Below, piece after piece: positions 6,698-13,751 of a stretch of DNA of 16,783 nucleotides. A model generated the notes under the pieces. It searched no databases and was not told the origin of the DNA. It saw nothing but the letters and a program-made list of their open reading frames with translations. Source of the DNA: Alphaproteobacteria bacterium. Lineage in GTDB: Bacteria; Pseudomonadota; Alphaproteobacteria; Rhizobiales; Aestuariivirgaceae. The stretch covers positions 1 through 16,783 of the forward strand of contig JAJRRZ010000205.1 in the NCBI GenBank assembly GCA_024279045.1, written 5' to 3'. Made by a program: the position numbers and the translations under genes. Position 1 is the stretch's first letter. Each line of letters starts with the position of its first letter.

Positions 6698-9466
6698 GCC
6701 GCGCCTCTGTCCTCGATGTCATGCAGAGCAGAGCGAATGGAGCGCCGCAGTGCCCTGTCCACCTCCCGCGCGATGTCGCGGGCATCGCTCTGGCCTTGCA
6801 CGTTGATGGTCATGTGCACGGTGATCTGCTGCACGCCCTGCTGGCCAGCTGCTGGCGCGGTGGAGGCAGACGTTTGTGCAGGGGCCACGGCGGCGGGCGG
6901 CGGGCCGTGCAGCATCTGCGGCGGCAGCGAGACGATGGGCGCAGTCACCGCGGCGGCGGCTGCGGCCTGCATTAGCGCCGCGCGAGCCTGTCCGGCGCGG
7001 ATCACCAGGCGGCGCAGGTTGTCGTTGCTGGCCACCCAGGCAGCGCGGGTTGTCGTTGCTGGCCACCCAGGCAGCGCGGGTGGGAAAGATCAGCTCAGGG
7101 CCGCGCTCGCCGACGATGGCGGGCATGCCTCCACGCATCCAGCCACCACGGGCGAACATGGGAATGTCCGTCTCGGGAGCCTTGGGCGCGCTGCTGCGCG
7201 TGCGCATGCCCCGCACTGTCTTGCCGCCCACCCCCAGCGCTCCGGCGATCTTCGAGCCAATCTTACTGACCCAGTCCAGCAGACCACTGGCCACGGACTT
7301 CAGGCCCGTCCACAGTGATTGCATGATGCGCGCGCCGGCACCGGTGAGGTCGATGCCCGTGAAGCTGCGGATGATGCTGGCCACCACGCCCGGCAGGCCG
7401 GTGAGCGCCAGCCGCGCCCAATCCAGCGGCGTCATGTTGCGGATGGCCGCCCAGGCCTGTTGCACCCGTGCCCGCACCGCTGCCCAGGCACTGGCCAGCG
7501 TGGGCAGGATGTATTTGTCCCAGGCCAGGGGCTTGATGATGGTGTCCCAGATGTCCCAGCCGATAAGCGCGGCGGAGATGGCGGGGCCTACGTAGGGGAT
7601 GAACATGGCCAGCCCGGCCAGCACCTTGCGGCCCAGCAGCCGCCCGGCCAGCTGGCCAGCCGTCGCCAGAGAGCCGACCCCGATGACGCGTCCCCAGGGG
7701 ATGCGCGGGATCAGGGCGGCAGCCCAGCGCAGTGGGCGGATGAGCATATCCCAACGCAGGCGGCCAGCCAGGGCACCCCACGGGATACGAGCGATGATCC
7801 CTCCAGCCCACCTAAGCGGAGAGACGAAAGCGCGCCACGCCAGCCGCGGCACGAACATCGCCCAGCGCAGCGGCGCAATGGCCATGCGCCACAGCAGCCG
7901 CGGCAGACGCCATTTCTTGCGTGCCACGCTGTCCATGGCCGCCCCCACCTGCAGGATCTCCGCCGCCATGCCTCGCAGCTTGGCGGCGCGAAACAGGCGG
8001 AAGGCGAAGGCCGCCATGGTGAGCGTGCCCACCAAGGTGGAGAGCGCCATCATCAGCGGCCCGGCCACCGCCAGCAGCGCACCGAAGCCCACCACCGCTG
8101 TGGCGATGCCGGTGGCCAGCTTCGGATATTGCTTCATCAGTGCGCTGAACCAGTCGATGGCGTTGGCCACCACCGGGATGAGCCGCTCCAGCACCGGGGC
8201 AAAGGCCTCGCCGATCTGCTGCTTGAGCAGATCCCACTTCTGCGCCAGCAGCACCAGGCGATCGTCGAGATTGGCAATGCCGCGGCGCGCCATTTCCATG
8301 GCCTCTGGCAAGCCGCGCTGCCCGCCTGCGCGCACCTCCTCGATCTTCTGCCGCAATGCCGCCTGCTGGCTCCACAAGTTGGCGATGAGCTTGATGGCCT
8401 CTTCCGAGCCAAAGGCCTTCTGAATGGCCGCCATCTCGCGGGCATCGAGCGTCTTGCCGAAGGCGCGCTGCAAGTCATCCAGGATGTCCGGCAACTTGCG
8501 CAGCATGCCCTTCTCGTCCAGCAATCGGGTGCTCAGCTTCATCTTGCGGAAGCGCTGTTCCGCCTCCGCCGCCTTGGATGCAAAGGCCTTCAGCGCCGTG
8601 CCGGCCTCTCCTGGCTCGATGGATGTCTGCAGCATGCCCAAGGTCGCATAAACCTCGGCCATGGACATGCCGATCTTTGATGGCGCCGCAGTGGCCGACT
8701 GCAATGCCTGCTTGAGCTTCGGGCCGGAAGTCTTGAATGCCCTGACCGCACGTGCGGTCATGCCGGCGATCACATCGCCAAACTCAGCATCAGACAGTTT
8801 CTTGAACTGCTGGCGATAGACGCCAAACACGGAGGTGAACAGCTCGGCCATCTCCGGTGCGCTGGCCTGAGTGGCCTTCGCCGTCCAGGCAAGCGCCTTG
8901 GTCATTGAGGCCTGCGCCTCATCGGTCAGATCGGACAGCGCGCTCTTGATATCATAGCCGGCGCGCAAAAAGTCCGCCGCCATCATGCCGGAAATCTGCC
9001 GCTGCGCCTGTCGGGCGGTGCGCATCCATACTTCTATGTTTTTCGGATCGAGCGTCATCAGCTCGCCCTTGGCCTTCTCCACCGCGCGCAGCGGATTGAT
9101 GGCGCCTTCCACCAGCCGCTTCACGCCATATGCGCCAGCCGTGGCTGCCGCACCACCAGCCGCCAGCTTGCCGGCAGCCGCCAGGCCACGCTCGCGCAGG
9201 CGCTTCGCCGCCTCCTCGCGCGCCCGCGCCAGGCGCCGCAGGTCTTCGGCCTGGCGCTGCACGGCGCGGGTGGTCTGCTCCACCGTCTGCCGCACGTGCC
9301 GCTGGGAGCGGGCAAAGTGCTCCGAGCCTGCACCCGCCGCGCGCATCTGCCGGCCCGAGCGCTGCGCCTCGCGCGCCAACAGGCCGACCGCCCGCCCGGC
9401 CCTCTTCAGCGGGCCGGACAGGCGGTCAACCGCGCGCAGGACCAGAGCGACCGTGAGATCAGACAT
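6694..9466 (-). pseudogene. Phage tail tape measure protein T, frameshifted by a 31-bp duplication
   Basis: Tape measure protein that sets tail length. The start at 9464-9466 has AGGTGAT upstream. The N-terminus (VALVLRAVDRLSGPLKRAG) and a long alpha-helical, Arg/Ala-rich region lead into a conserved core. Hydrophobic segments lie at about residues 455-490 (GFGALLAVAGPLMMALSTLV). A set of PLRWA...PR.PW repeats follows at about residues 525-595. The typical ending GERGPELIFPTRAAWVASNDN lies near residue 800. Just after that, a perfect 31-bp tandem repeat (7019-7049 and 7050-7080) shifts the frame. The present frame runs to a stop at 6719 (915 codons of product) with a nonsense tail. Removing one copy restores an exact 913-residue frame ending at 6694 with a sensible Ala/Pro-rich and helical C-terminus. 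Confidence 0.88.
7019..7080. repeat. Perfect 31-bp tandem duplication inside gene T
   Basis: Positions 7019-7049 and 7050-7080 are identical. The unit length is not a multiple of three, so it shifts the T reading frame by one. The identity of the copies suggests a recent slippage or duplication event. Confidence 0.95.
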
Positions 9467-9470
9467 GTGA

Positions 9471-9949
9471 TCACCTCTCCGGCGGCGTCTTCAGGCGGAT
9501 GGCCTCCTCGATCACGTCTCCCAGCGTGGCCAGCTCGGCGGCCTCGAAATCCGCCGGCCCCCAGCCCAGCGCCACGCTCACGAGAGCAAGGACACGGGGT
9601 CGAGCAGGGCCAGCTCGTAGGCCGAGAAAAAATCCCGCGCGATCTCCAGGCACTTCAGGTGATCGCGATGATCCAGCTCCAGGAACACCTCCTCCGGCAC
9701 CTCGGCCAGCGAGGCCAGCACCGCGTGCATCTTCTCCAGCTTGGAGCCTGTGGCCTGCTCGGCGCGCACCCAGTCGCGCCCGCACGGGGAGCGGAAGGTG
9801 AGCTTGGTGTATTTGTGCCCGCCCACCTCCACCGGTGCGGTCAGCGCGATGGTAACGGGCCATTCACGCACCGTTTCATCGGTCTTCGAAGAGCCTTTCG
9901 ATGCCTCCTCGATGGCCTCTTTCAGCGCTTCCTTCACAGGGCATGCCAT
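9471..9949 (-). CDS. Tail assembly chaperone E+E', long product made by -1 frameshift
   Basis: If ribosomes slip back one base at TTTTTTC (9632 to 9626), the first 108 residues of E continue into a second frame for 51 residues, ending at 9471. The product would be 159 residues. The extension contains VALGWGPADFEAAELATLGDVIEEAI, which fits the short E' family (aromatic-W-SP, then a helix that usually ends with W..A). P2 is known to make E+E' by -1 frameshifting and other tailed phages do the same with equivalent chaperones (G/GT in lambda). The coding match on both sides of the slip site supports this reading. The stop of E' is 5 bases before the T start. Confidence 0.7.
9578..9949 (-). CDS. 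Phage tail assembly chaperone E (gp41/gpE family), short product
   Basis: A 123-residue protein with the pattern WPVTIALTAPVEVGGHKYTKLTFRSP.GRDW, which is the core of the P2 gpE / Mu gp41 tail assembly family. It acts as a chaperone for the tape measure during tail assembly and is not part of the final particle. The start ATG at 9947-9949 has GAGGTGAG upstream. It follows the V/FII chimera by 8 bp. The last 15 codons, after the slip site, lie over the E' frame. Confidence 0.88.
   Translation of the reverse strand: MACPVKEALKEAIEEASKGSSKTDETVREWPVTIALTAPVEVGGHKYTKLTFRSPCGRDWVRAEQATGSKLEKMHAVLASLAEVPEEVFLELDHRDHLKCLEIARDFFSAYELALLDPVSLLS
9626..9632 (-). other. Programmed -1 ribosomal frameshift site (T TTT TTC)
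   Basis: On the coding strand the zero-frame codons are GAT TTT TTC, giving the canonical slippery heptamer T TTT TTC. A one-base backward slip joins the E frame to E'. The heptamer is in the right phase, which is not guaranteed for a random run of T. Confidence 0.7.
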
Positions 9950-9957
9950 GGCTCACC

Positions 9958-10407
9958 TCACACACCCAGATGCGCGCGCACATCGGCCATGATGTCCACG
10001 CCGTTGATGATACGGATGCCGTTCATCGCATCGATGTGATGGATGGGCCGATCGCCCACCGTCAACTTGTAGACCTTCAAGGATATCTTGCCCTTCAGCT
10101 CCGCCTTCTCGCCCGCCTGGTCATGCGGCTGAGCGAACTGGTTGGAGAACCCGGCAGGCACCGCCCAGCCCTGGCCCGGCTCGCCGGAGGGGCTGACGAG
10201 CATCATCTGCTGGCCGACGCTGGGCGGGATGAAGACGTTGACCTCCCCGGCCTGCGTCGTCCACGGCAGCCAGTCGGTGGTCAGCCCCGCCGCCTGCAGC
10301 TTCACCAGGCCGCGGGCGGCATCCACCTCCACCACCCGGCCCATGCGCACCACGTTGGCCAGACGCCGCTCCAGCTCCTCGAGGCGATGGATGATCTCCT
10401 CCAGCAT
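9958..10407 (-). pseudogene. Chimera: baseplate assembly protein V (N-terminal) fused to tail tube FII (C-terminal)
   Basis: One 149-codon frame. Residues 1-95 match P2 gpV, the baseplate spike protein: RRLANVVRMGRVVEVDAARG, then LTTDWLPWTTQAGEV, then PPSVGQQMMLVSPSGE and AVPAGFSNQF. Residues about 97-149 match the C-terminus of the tail tube protein FII: AGEKAELKGKISLKVYKL, then IHHIDAMNGIRIINGVD and RAHLGV, like the P2 ending (LVEIDTINMIEKVNGVD...NIGL). In P2 these genes lie far apart with W, J, I, H, G and FI between. A deletion joined them in frame near 10105-10122. Neither protein can be functional in its original role. The start ATG overlaps the gp37 stop as TGATG. Confidence 0.85.
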
Positions 10408-10955
10408 CAGCCGCCACCTCCCTGCCTGCCCGTGGCCACCAGCCTTGGTGCCGGATCTTCGCGCGCGAAGCGCACATACAGCCCCGCCGGCAGCGGCCCG
10501 GCCTCGCCCAGGATCATCTCCTGCCGCCAGGAGAGGCCCCACAGCGCCACCCCGCGCTTGTCCACCTCGCCGGACTAGAGGTTATCCACCCGCATCTCGC
10601 GCGGCAGCAGCAGGCCGAACCCCGTATCTTCCGCCACCCGCCACTGGTTGAGGCTGACCAGCCGCATCAGCGTCTCGATGATGTTCAGCGCCGCCACATC
10701 GCGGGCCAGGCCAGGCGCATCGCAGGTAATCACGAAGGCGGCCAGCGACAGATCCACACGCAGCCGTTCATCCGACGTCTCCTCTATGCGCGGCGCGCCC
10801 AGGATGGCCAGCCGCACCGCCGGCGCACGCATGGAAATGCGCTTCAGTTCGCCTAGGTCGAAGCGCCCCGGGTGCGAGACCACCTCCTTCAGCTGCGGCA
10901 TCACAGCACGGATGGCCGCCAGCATCATCTCGCGATATGTGGCGATCACCGTCAT
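10407..10955 (-). pseudogene. Mu gp37-like protein (DUF1834), interrupted by an amber codon
   Basis: The frame from 10955 reads MTVIATYREMMLAAIRAV, HPGRFDLGELKRISMRAPAVR and INEW-like helix segments characteristic of the Mu gp37 / DUF1834 family, which works at the head-tail joint region or tail. It stops at TAG (10575-10577) after RVDNL. Reading on in the same frame gives SGEVDKRGVALWGLSWRQE, which is the normal family continuation (homologues read NLYSG). The frame then continues to a TGA at 10407-10409 that overlaps the next ATG. The uninterrupted protein would be 182 residues, the usual length. A Tyr codon (TAT or TAC) to TAG change is the simplest explanation. As it stands the product is 126 residues. 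Confidence 0.85.
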
Positions 10956-11133
10956 GCCCCCAGCGCGCGCCGATGTAGCTGTCTACCTGGGAGCTGGCCT
11001 GCGCACAGGCATCCATGACGGCAGCAGCCGTCTTCAGCCCGGCCAGGTCGCCCTCGCCGTCCCGCTCCGCCACCAGCAGCAAGAAGTCGCCGCCGTAAAG
11101 CTCGATGATGTCCTGCGCGCTCACGCAAGCCAT
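10768..11133 (-). pseudogene. Mu gp36-like protein (DUF1320), C-terminal half lost
   Basis: The first 58 residues match the gp36 / DUF1320 family: VSAQDIIELYGGDFLLLVAERDG, then an Ala-rich helix ending in QVDSYIGARW, where homologues continue with a proline-rich turn and another 70-80 residues. After this point the frame runs into the start of gp37 in a different phase and reads meaningless Gly/Arg/Ala sequence to a stop at 10768. A deletion ending at about 10958-10965 removed the second half. The start ATG lies 3 bases after the stop of the I fragment. In Mu-like phages gp36 directly precedes gp37, as it does here. Confidence 0.75.
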
Positions 11134-11136
11134 GCC

Positions 11137-11589
11137 TCAGCCGTCCGCCCCCGTCTCGCCATCCGTTTCCGCCGGCGCCGCCGGGATCTCCACCACGCGC
11201 ACGGACGGGCGCACATCGCCCTCGATGGCCGCGGAGATGTAGCGGTATTCGCGATCCTTCAGCGCCCGCGCGCCGCGCGGCGTCCATTCCACGCGCGCCC
11301 ATATGGCACCCTCGCGCACCTCTAGCGCCGTGATCCAGCCCATGGCCGGTGCCTCTTCGCCGGCGGGCATCAGCTCCATCTTGTGATTGATGTCGATGGG
11401 CAGCTCCAGCCCGTGGCGCTGAAAGGCGGCCACGATGGCCTCGGGCACACCGTTGATAAACACCCGCCCATCAACGGCCTCGATGCGCCCGGCGGGGATC
11501 AGCATGATCCATTCCGGCGGCTGCCAGCCTGCCGCCTCCGCCCCGGCCAGGGAGAGCTTCACCGTGAGAGTTGATTTCTGCCTGCTCAT
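11137..11589 (-). pseudogene. Mu I-like protease/scaffold fragment, probably fused to the end of gp35
   Basis: Residues about 22-118 match the N-terminal part of the Mu I protein (phage head protease/scaffold): PPEWIMLIPAGRI, then VPEAIVAAFQRHGLELPIDINHK, then PAMGWITALEVREGAIWARVEWTPRGARALKDREYRYIS. Family members are usually more than 300 residues and continue RYLSPVF. Here the protein is 150 residues and changes after YRYIS to AIEGDVRPSVRVVEIPAAPAE. That ending resembles the last part of Mu gp35-like proteins (ALEADP..SVRVVE), so a deletion of the rest of I, gp33, the capsid gene and most of gp35 is likely. The junction would be near 11222-11235. No clear ribosome binding site precedes the ATG, which abuts a palindrome. 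Confidence 0.7.
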
Positions 11590-11606
11590 GTGGCCACAAT
11601 GGCCAC
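11590..11606. promoter_or_regulatory. Short palindrome between the I fragment and the cargo gene
   Basis: GTGGCCA-CAA-TGGCCAC is a perfect 7-bp inverted repeat in the 65-base region from which the I fragment and the cargo gene diverge. It could be an operator or an RNA hairpin. An AT-rich stretch (CAAATAATG, 11619-11627) downstream could serve as a -10 for the cargo gene, but I see no convincing -35. Confidence 0.3.
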
Positions 11607-11654
11607 GTCAGGCAGCGGCAAATAATGGGGGCGGCTGCCCCGGGGAGGGAAGTC

Positions 11655-12128
11655 ATGCAGGTGGATATTCAGCCCAGGCTGCTGAAAGCAGAGGACTGCG
11701 AGCCTGGAAAGTTCGTTTGGAAAGCGAACGAAGGCATATTCGGCATCAAGATGAAAGCCAAGGAAAGCACGGTTTTTTTGATGTTCTACGAGCACCCGAC
11801 GGCCACTCTGGTTTCAAGCCTCGACAAGTTCCTGCAATTTGATGGTGCCGTCTTGCGTCCTGATTACACCAGGGCAATCCACACCCATAAAGTGGTTTCC
11901 CATCTCCCTTTTGGCTCGCTGATCGTGCCTGAGGGAACGGGTCAGCCTGCTTGGCTGGCTACAAAGCAAGAATATTATGTGCTGGTCAACGTGAAGGATG
12001 GTCAGCTTGCTAGTGAACCCAGCCTGCTGGGCGTTTATTTGCCAAGCTGGAAGGTGGTGCTTCCATCGCGCGACAACGAGGTTCTCTTCGAATTCGAGGC
12101 GGAGCTGCCGGATCAGTCGCTAGCTTGA
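11655..12128 (+). CDS. Unknown protein, cargo (moron) gene inside the prophage
   Basis: A 157-residue protein that I do not recognise. It is read against the direction of all other prophage genes. The ATG at 11655 is preceded by GGGAGGGA with four bases of spacing, so this start is much better supported than an upstream one at 11571. Composition is clearly less GC-rich than the neighbours, with codons such as AAA, TTT, GAA and TAT used freely, which suggests separate acquisition. The protein has no signal peptide or membrane segment. It contains alternating hydrophobic stretches (STVFLMFYEH, EYYVLVNVKDG, LLGVYLPSWKVVLPS, EVLFEFEAELP) that suggest a beta-rich soluble fold. It occupies the place where gene G would be expected between F and I. 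Confidence 0.75.
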   Translation: MQVDIQPRLLKAEDCEPGKFVWKANEGIFGIKMKAKESTVFLMFYEHPTATLVSSLDKFLQFDGAVLRPDYTRAIHTHKVVSHLPFGSLIVPEGTGQPAWLATKQEYYVLVNVKDGQLASEPSLLGVYLPSWKVVLPSRDNEVLFEFEAELPDQSLA

Positions 12129-12450
12129 TCGATCCTCTGCCTGATTTCGTCAAAGACCCCCCGGTGTAGGCCCACCATCACGCAGGAAGCGTGGACGGAT
12201 AGTGAAGTCTGCACCCCCATCAAAAACATCGCCATCGAATAGTCATCGAACACCACACACGCGCGTTGGCGAATTTCTGGTGGGTAGGGTGCCGGGAAGG
12301 AGAAAGGCCGCTCCTGGGGCTTCTATTCGGCTCACCGTCAGGCGCGGTGGACAGCCATGCATTGATACATTATATATATGTCAGCTCCCGAGCGACATTC
12401 ACGCCAAGCCAGCCAGTATCGGCTGCGAGGGGGTGGCGGCCCTCCGGGAG
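12129..12450. other. Gap between the cargo gene and the F gene, no gene seen
   Basis: About 320 bases between two converging genes. No open frame with a good start and protein-like composition is confined to it. The plus-strand frames through it run antisense into F and look like shadows. An AT-rich patch (ACATTATATATATG, 12368-12381) stands out. AGCTCCCG (12383-12390) and CGGGAGCT (12445-12452) form a distant inverted repeat over the end of F, possibly a long hairpin. Virion morphogenesis gene G, expected after F, is absent. Confidence 0.55.
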
Positions 12451-13633
12451 CTATTTTTCTTGCCTGTCGAAAATGATGCGTTTTGCGTGGCGCACGGCCT
12501 TGCGCCATGTGCGCCTGTTGAGCCTGTGCATGCTCACCAGAAACAATTCGCCGTTCTTGGTCAGCTTGAAGATCACCCTCCATCCTTCATCATTTATCAT
12601 GGCATGCACGCTGTAATGCCCGGGCTTGTGCTCTTCGAGAAAAACGCGGGCATTCTCCAGAATGAATGGAACAAGGCGATAAACGTCTTCCGGCCTGGCG
12701 GAAAAGCTCTCGGGATGGTGACTGATCTGTTTTCTGGCCGTCTCGTTGCTCAACAACACCACATTGCCCGGGCTGCCAATCTCCTTTTGCATGAGCTGTG
12801 GCAGCAGTCCTGCAGGGAGCGCCATGCGAGATGGCGCCAGACCTCTTGCAACAAGACGAAACCCATCCGATTGCAGAATGTGCTGCAACGCACCGCGCAC
12901 CAGATAATTTGGCAAGCTACCCAGTTTTGCGCTCATGCGCTGCCGCACAGCCCGCAGCCGTGCCCGCGCCTTGCCCGGGTTGGTGTGCCATCCGGGGTCG
13001 ATGCCCACAGGGATTTTCTCCATCTCGCCCGTGCGGCGGTTGATCCAGTTGCGATACTCGATTGGCGGACTTTCGATTGGCCCGCCCTTGCGCTCGGCCT
13101 CGCGGCGGCTGATCTGCCGCAGCCAGCACTTGCAGCCCCAGCCATTGGGCGGATAGTGCACATTCCACCACGGATCATCCACCGGCAGGATGGTTGGCTT
13201 CGCTGCCCAGGCGGCGTGATGCGCCCGGTGTTTCTTGCTCGGCCCCAGGCGATATTCGAAATAGGGCAGCATGCGCTTCGTGCGCTGCGCCCGCTCCCAC
13301 TGGCCGGCGGCCCGCGCCGTGCGCATGTTGGCCTCGTAGATCACCTTCAGCCGCCGGCGCGATCCCAGCTGCGCCTCCACCACCTCGCCACTGGCCGGGT
13401 CGATCACTTCCCTGCGCCCCCACCAGCCCTTTGCCTTCAGCTTCGGCTCCAGCCGCTTGCGGAACTCGGCGAACGGCAGCCCCTCCTTCAGCGCGCTGCA
13501 GTTCCTCGTGGATGTCCTCCAGCACGTCAAAGCCCGTGGTCTTGGCCACGGTAAAGGCAATGGCCCGGCGCAGTGGCGCGGTCAGAGGGGTGAGCGGATC
13601 GTCATCCGCCGTCTCCGGCAGCGCGTCCGCCAC
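12451..13633 (-). pseudogene. Mu F-like head morphogenesis protein with C-terminal nuclease-like domain, frameshifted
   Basis: The core matches the Mu F / gp30 family, a minor head protein: LPFAEFRKRLEPKLKAKGWWG, then LGSRRRLKVIYEANMRTARAAGQWERAQRTKR, then LPVDDPWWNVHYPPNGWGCKC with its conserved W, H and C residues. The upstream part lies in another frame (from GTG at 13631, preceded by an in-frame TGA): AFTVAKTTGFDVLEDIHEELQ joins naturally to ALKEGLPF. The frames meet at a GCGCGC run, 13491-13496, so a 2-base loss or 1-base gain is likely. The last 105 residues (12454-12768) are a separate domain with SNETARKQISHHPE, then VIFKLTKNGELFLVSMHRLNRR, resembling the barnase/EndoU/colicin E5/RelE-like nuclease domains found at the end of many phage F proteins. 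The extreme N-terminus looks like a fragment of the portal gene. Confidence 0.8.
13491..13496. other. Frameshift point in F at a GCGCGC run
   Basis: Upstream codons read CTG CAG CGC and downstream codons read CTG AAG GAG GGG, with a single extra G between. Restoring one more CG unit would give LQRALKEG, the expected family sequence. A sequencing error in the dinucleotide run is possible. Confidence 0.65.
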
Positions 13634-13698
13634 CAGCCGCCCGCCTCATCGCTCCAGTGCCAACAGGCAGGCCTCAAACCTGATTATTCACGTTCGAC

Positions 13699-13741
13699 AA
13701 AGTATTGTGGCCGACAGCGTCGTCGGCCACAATACTTTTTT
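13699..13741. terminator. Strong bidirectional-type terminator hairpin after pntB
   Basis: A perfect 17-bp stem (13699-13715 with 13722-13738) and a 6-base loop, ending in six T on the plus strand and preceded by a run of A on the minus strand. It starts 11 bases after the pntB stop in the direction of pntB transcription. On the minus strand the stem ends in UUU only, so it is a better plus-strand terminator on sequence. It may have served a convergent host gene now lost. Confidence 0.8.
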
Positions 13742-13751
13742 CACAATCGCC

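Larger units (their letters stand above)
4957..13690 (-). mobile_element. Remnant of a BcepMu-like transposable prophage (Mu-type head, P2-type tail)
   Basis: Every recognisable gene from 5063 to 13633 except one cargo gene is a phage structural gene on the minus strand. Their order is F, I, gp36, gp37 (Mu head-type), then V/FII, E, E', T, U, X, D (P2 tail-type). This combination is known from BcepMu-like phages. No transposase, regulator, terminase, complete portal, capsid, sheath or lysis gene remains. Several of the remaining genes are broken or fused. The right end is probably the repeat at 4957. The other limit lies somewhere between the F gene and the pntB hairpin at 13699, and my coordinate there is approximate. 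Confidence 0.85.

Noticed and set aside
11571..11654. Longer start for the cargo gene at 11571
   Set aside because: It would overlap the I start and the palindrome, and lacks a ribosome binding site, while the ATG at 11655 has GGGAGGGA directly upstream.
12202..13554. Long plus-strand open frame (about 450 codons) opposite F
   Set aside because: It lies antisense to a gene with clear family motifs, has no ribosome binding site, and its Arg/Pro/His/Ala composition is typical of a GC-rich shadow frame.
4957..13690. Functional tailocin, gene transfer agent or contractile injection system
   Set aside because: Sheath, most of the tube, baseplate W/J/I and lysis genes are missing, and T, gp37 and F are disrupted, so no particle could be built from this locus alone.
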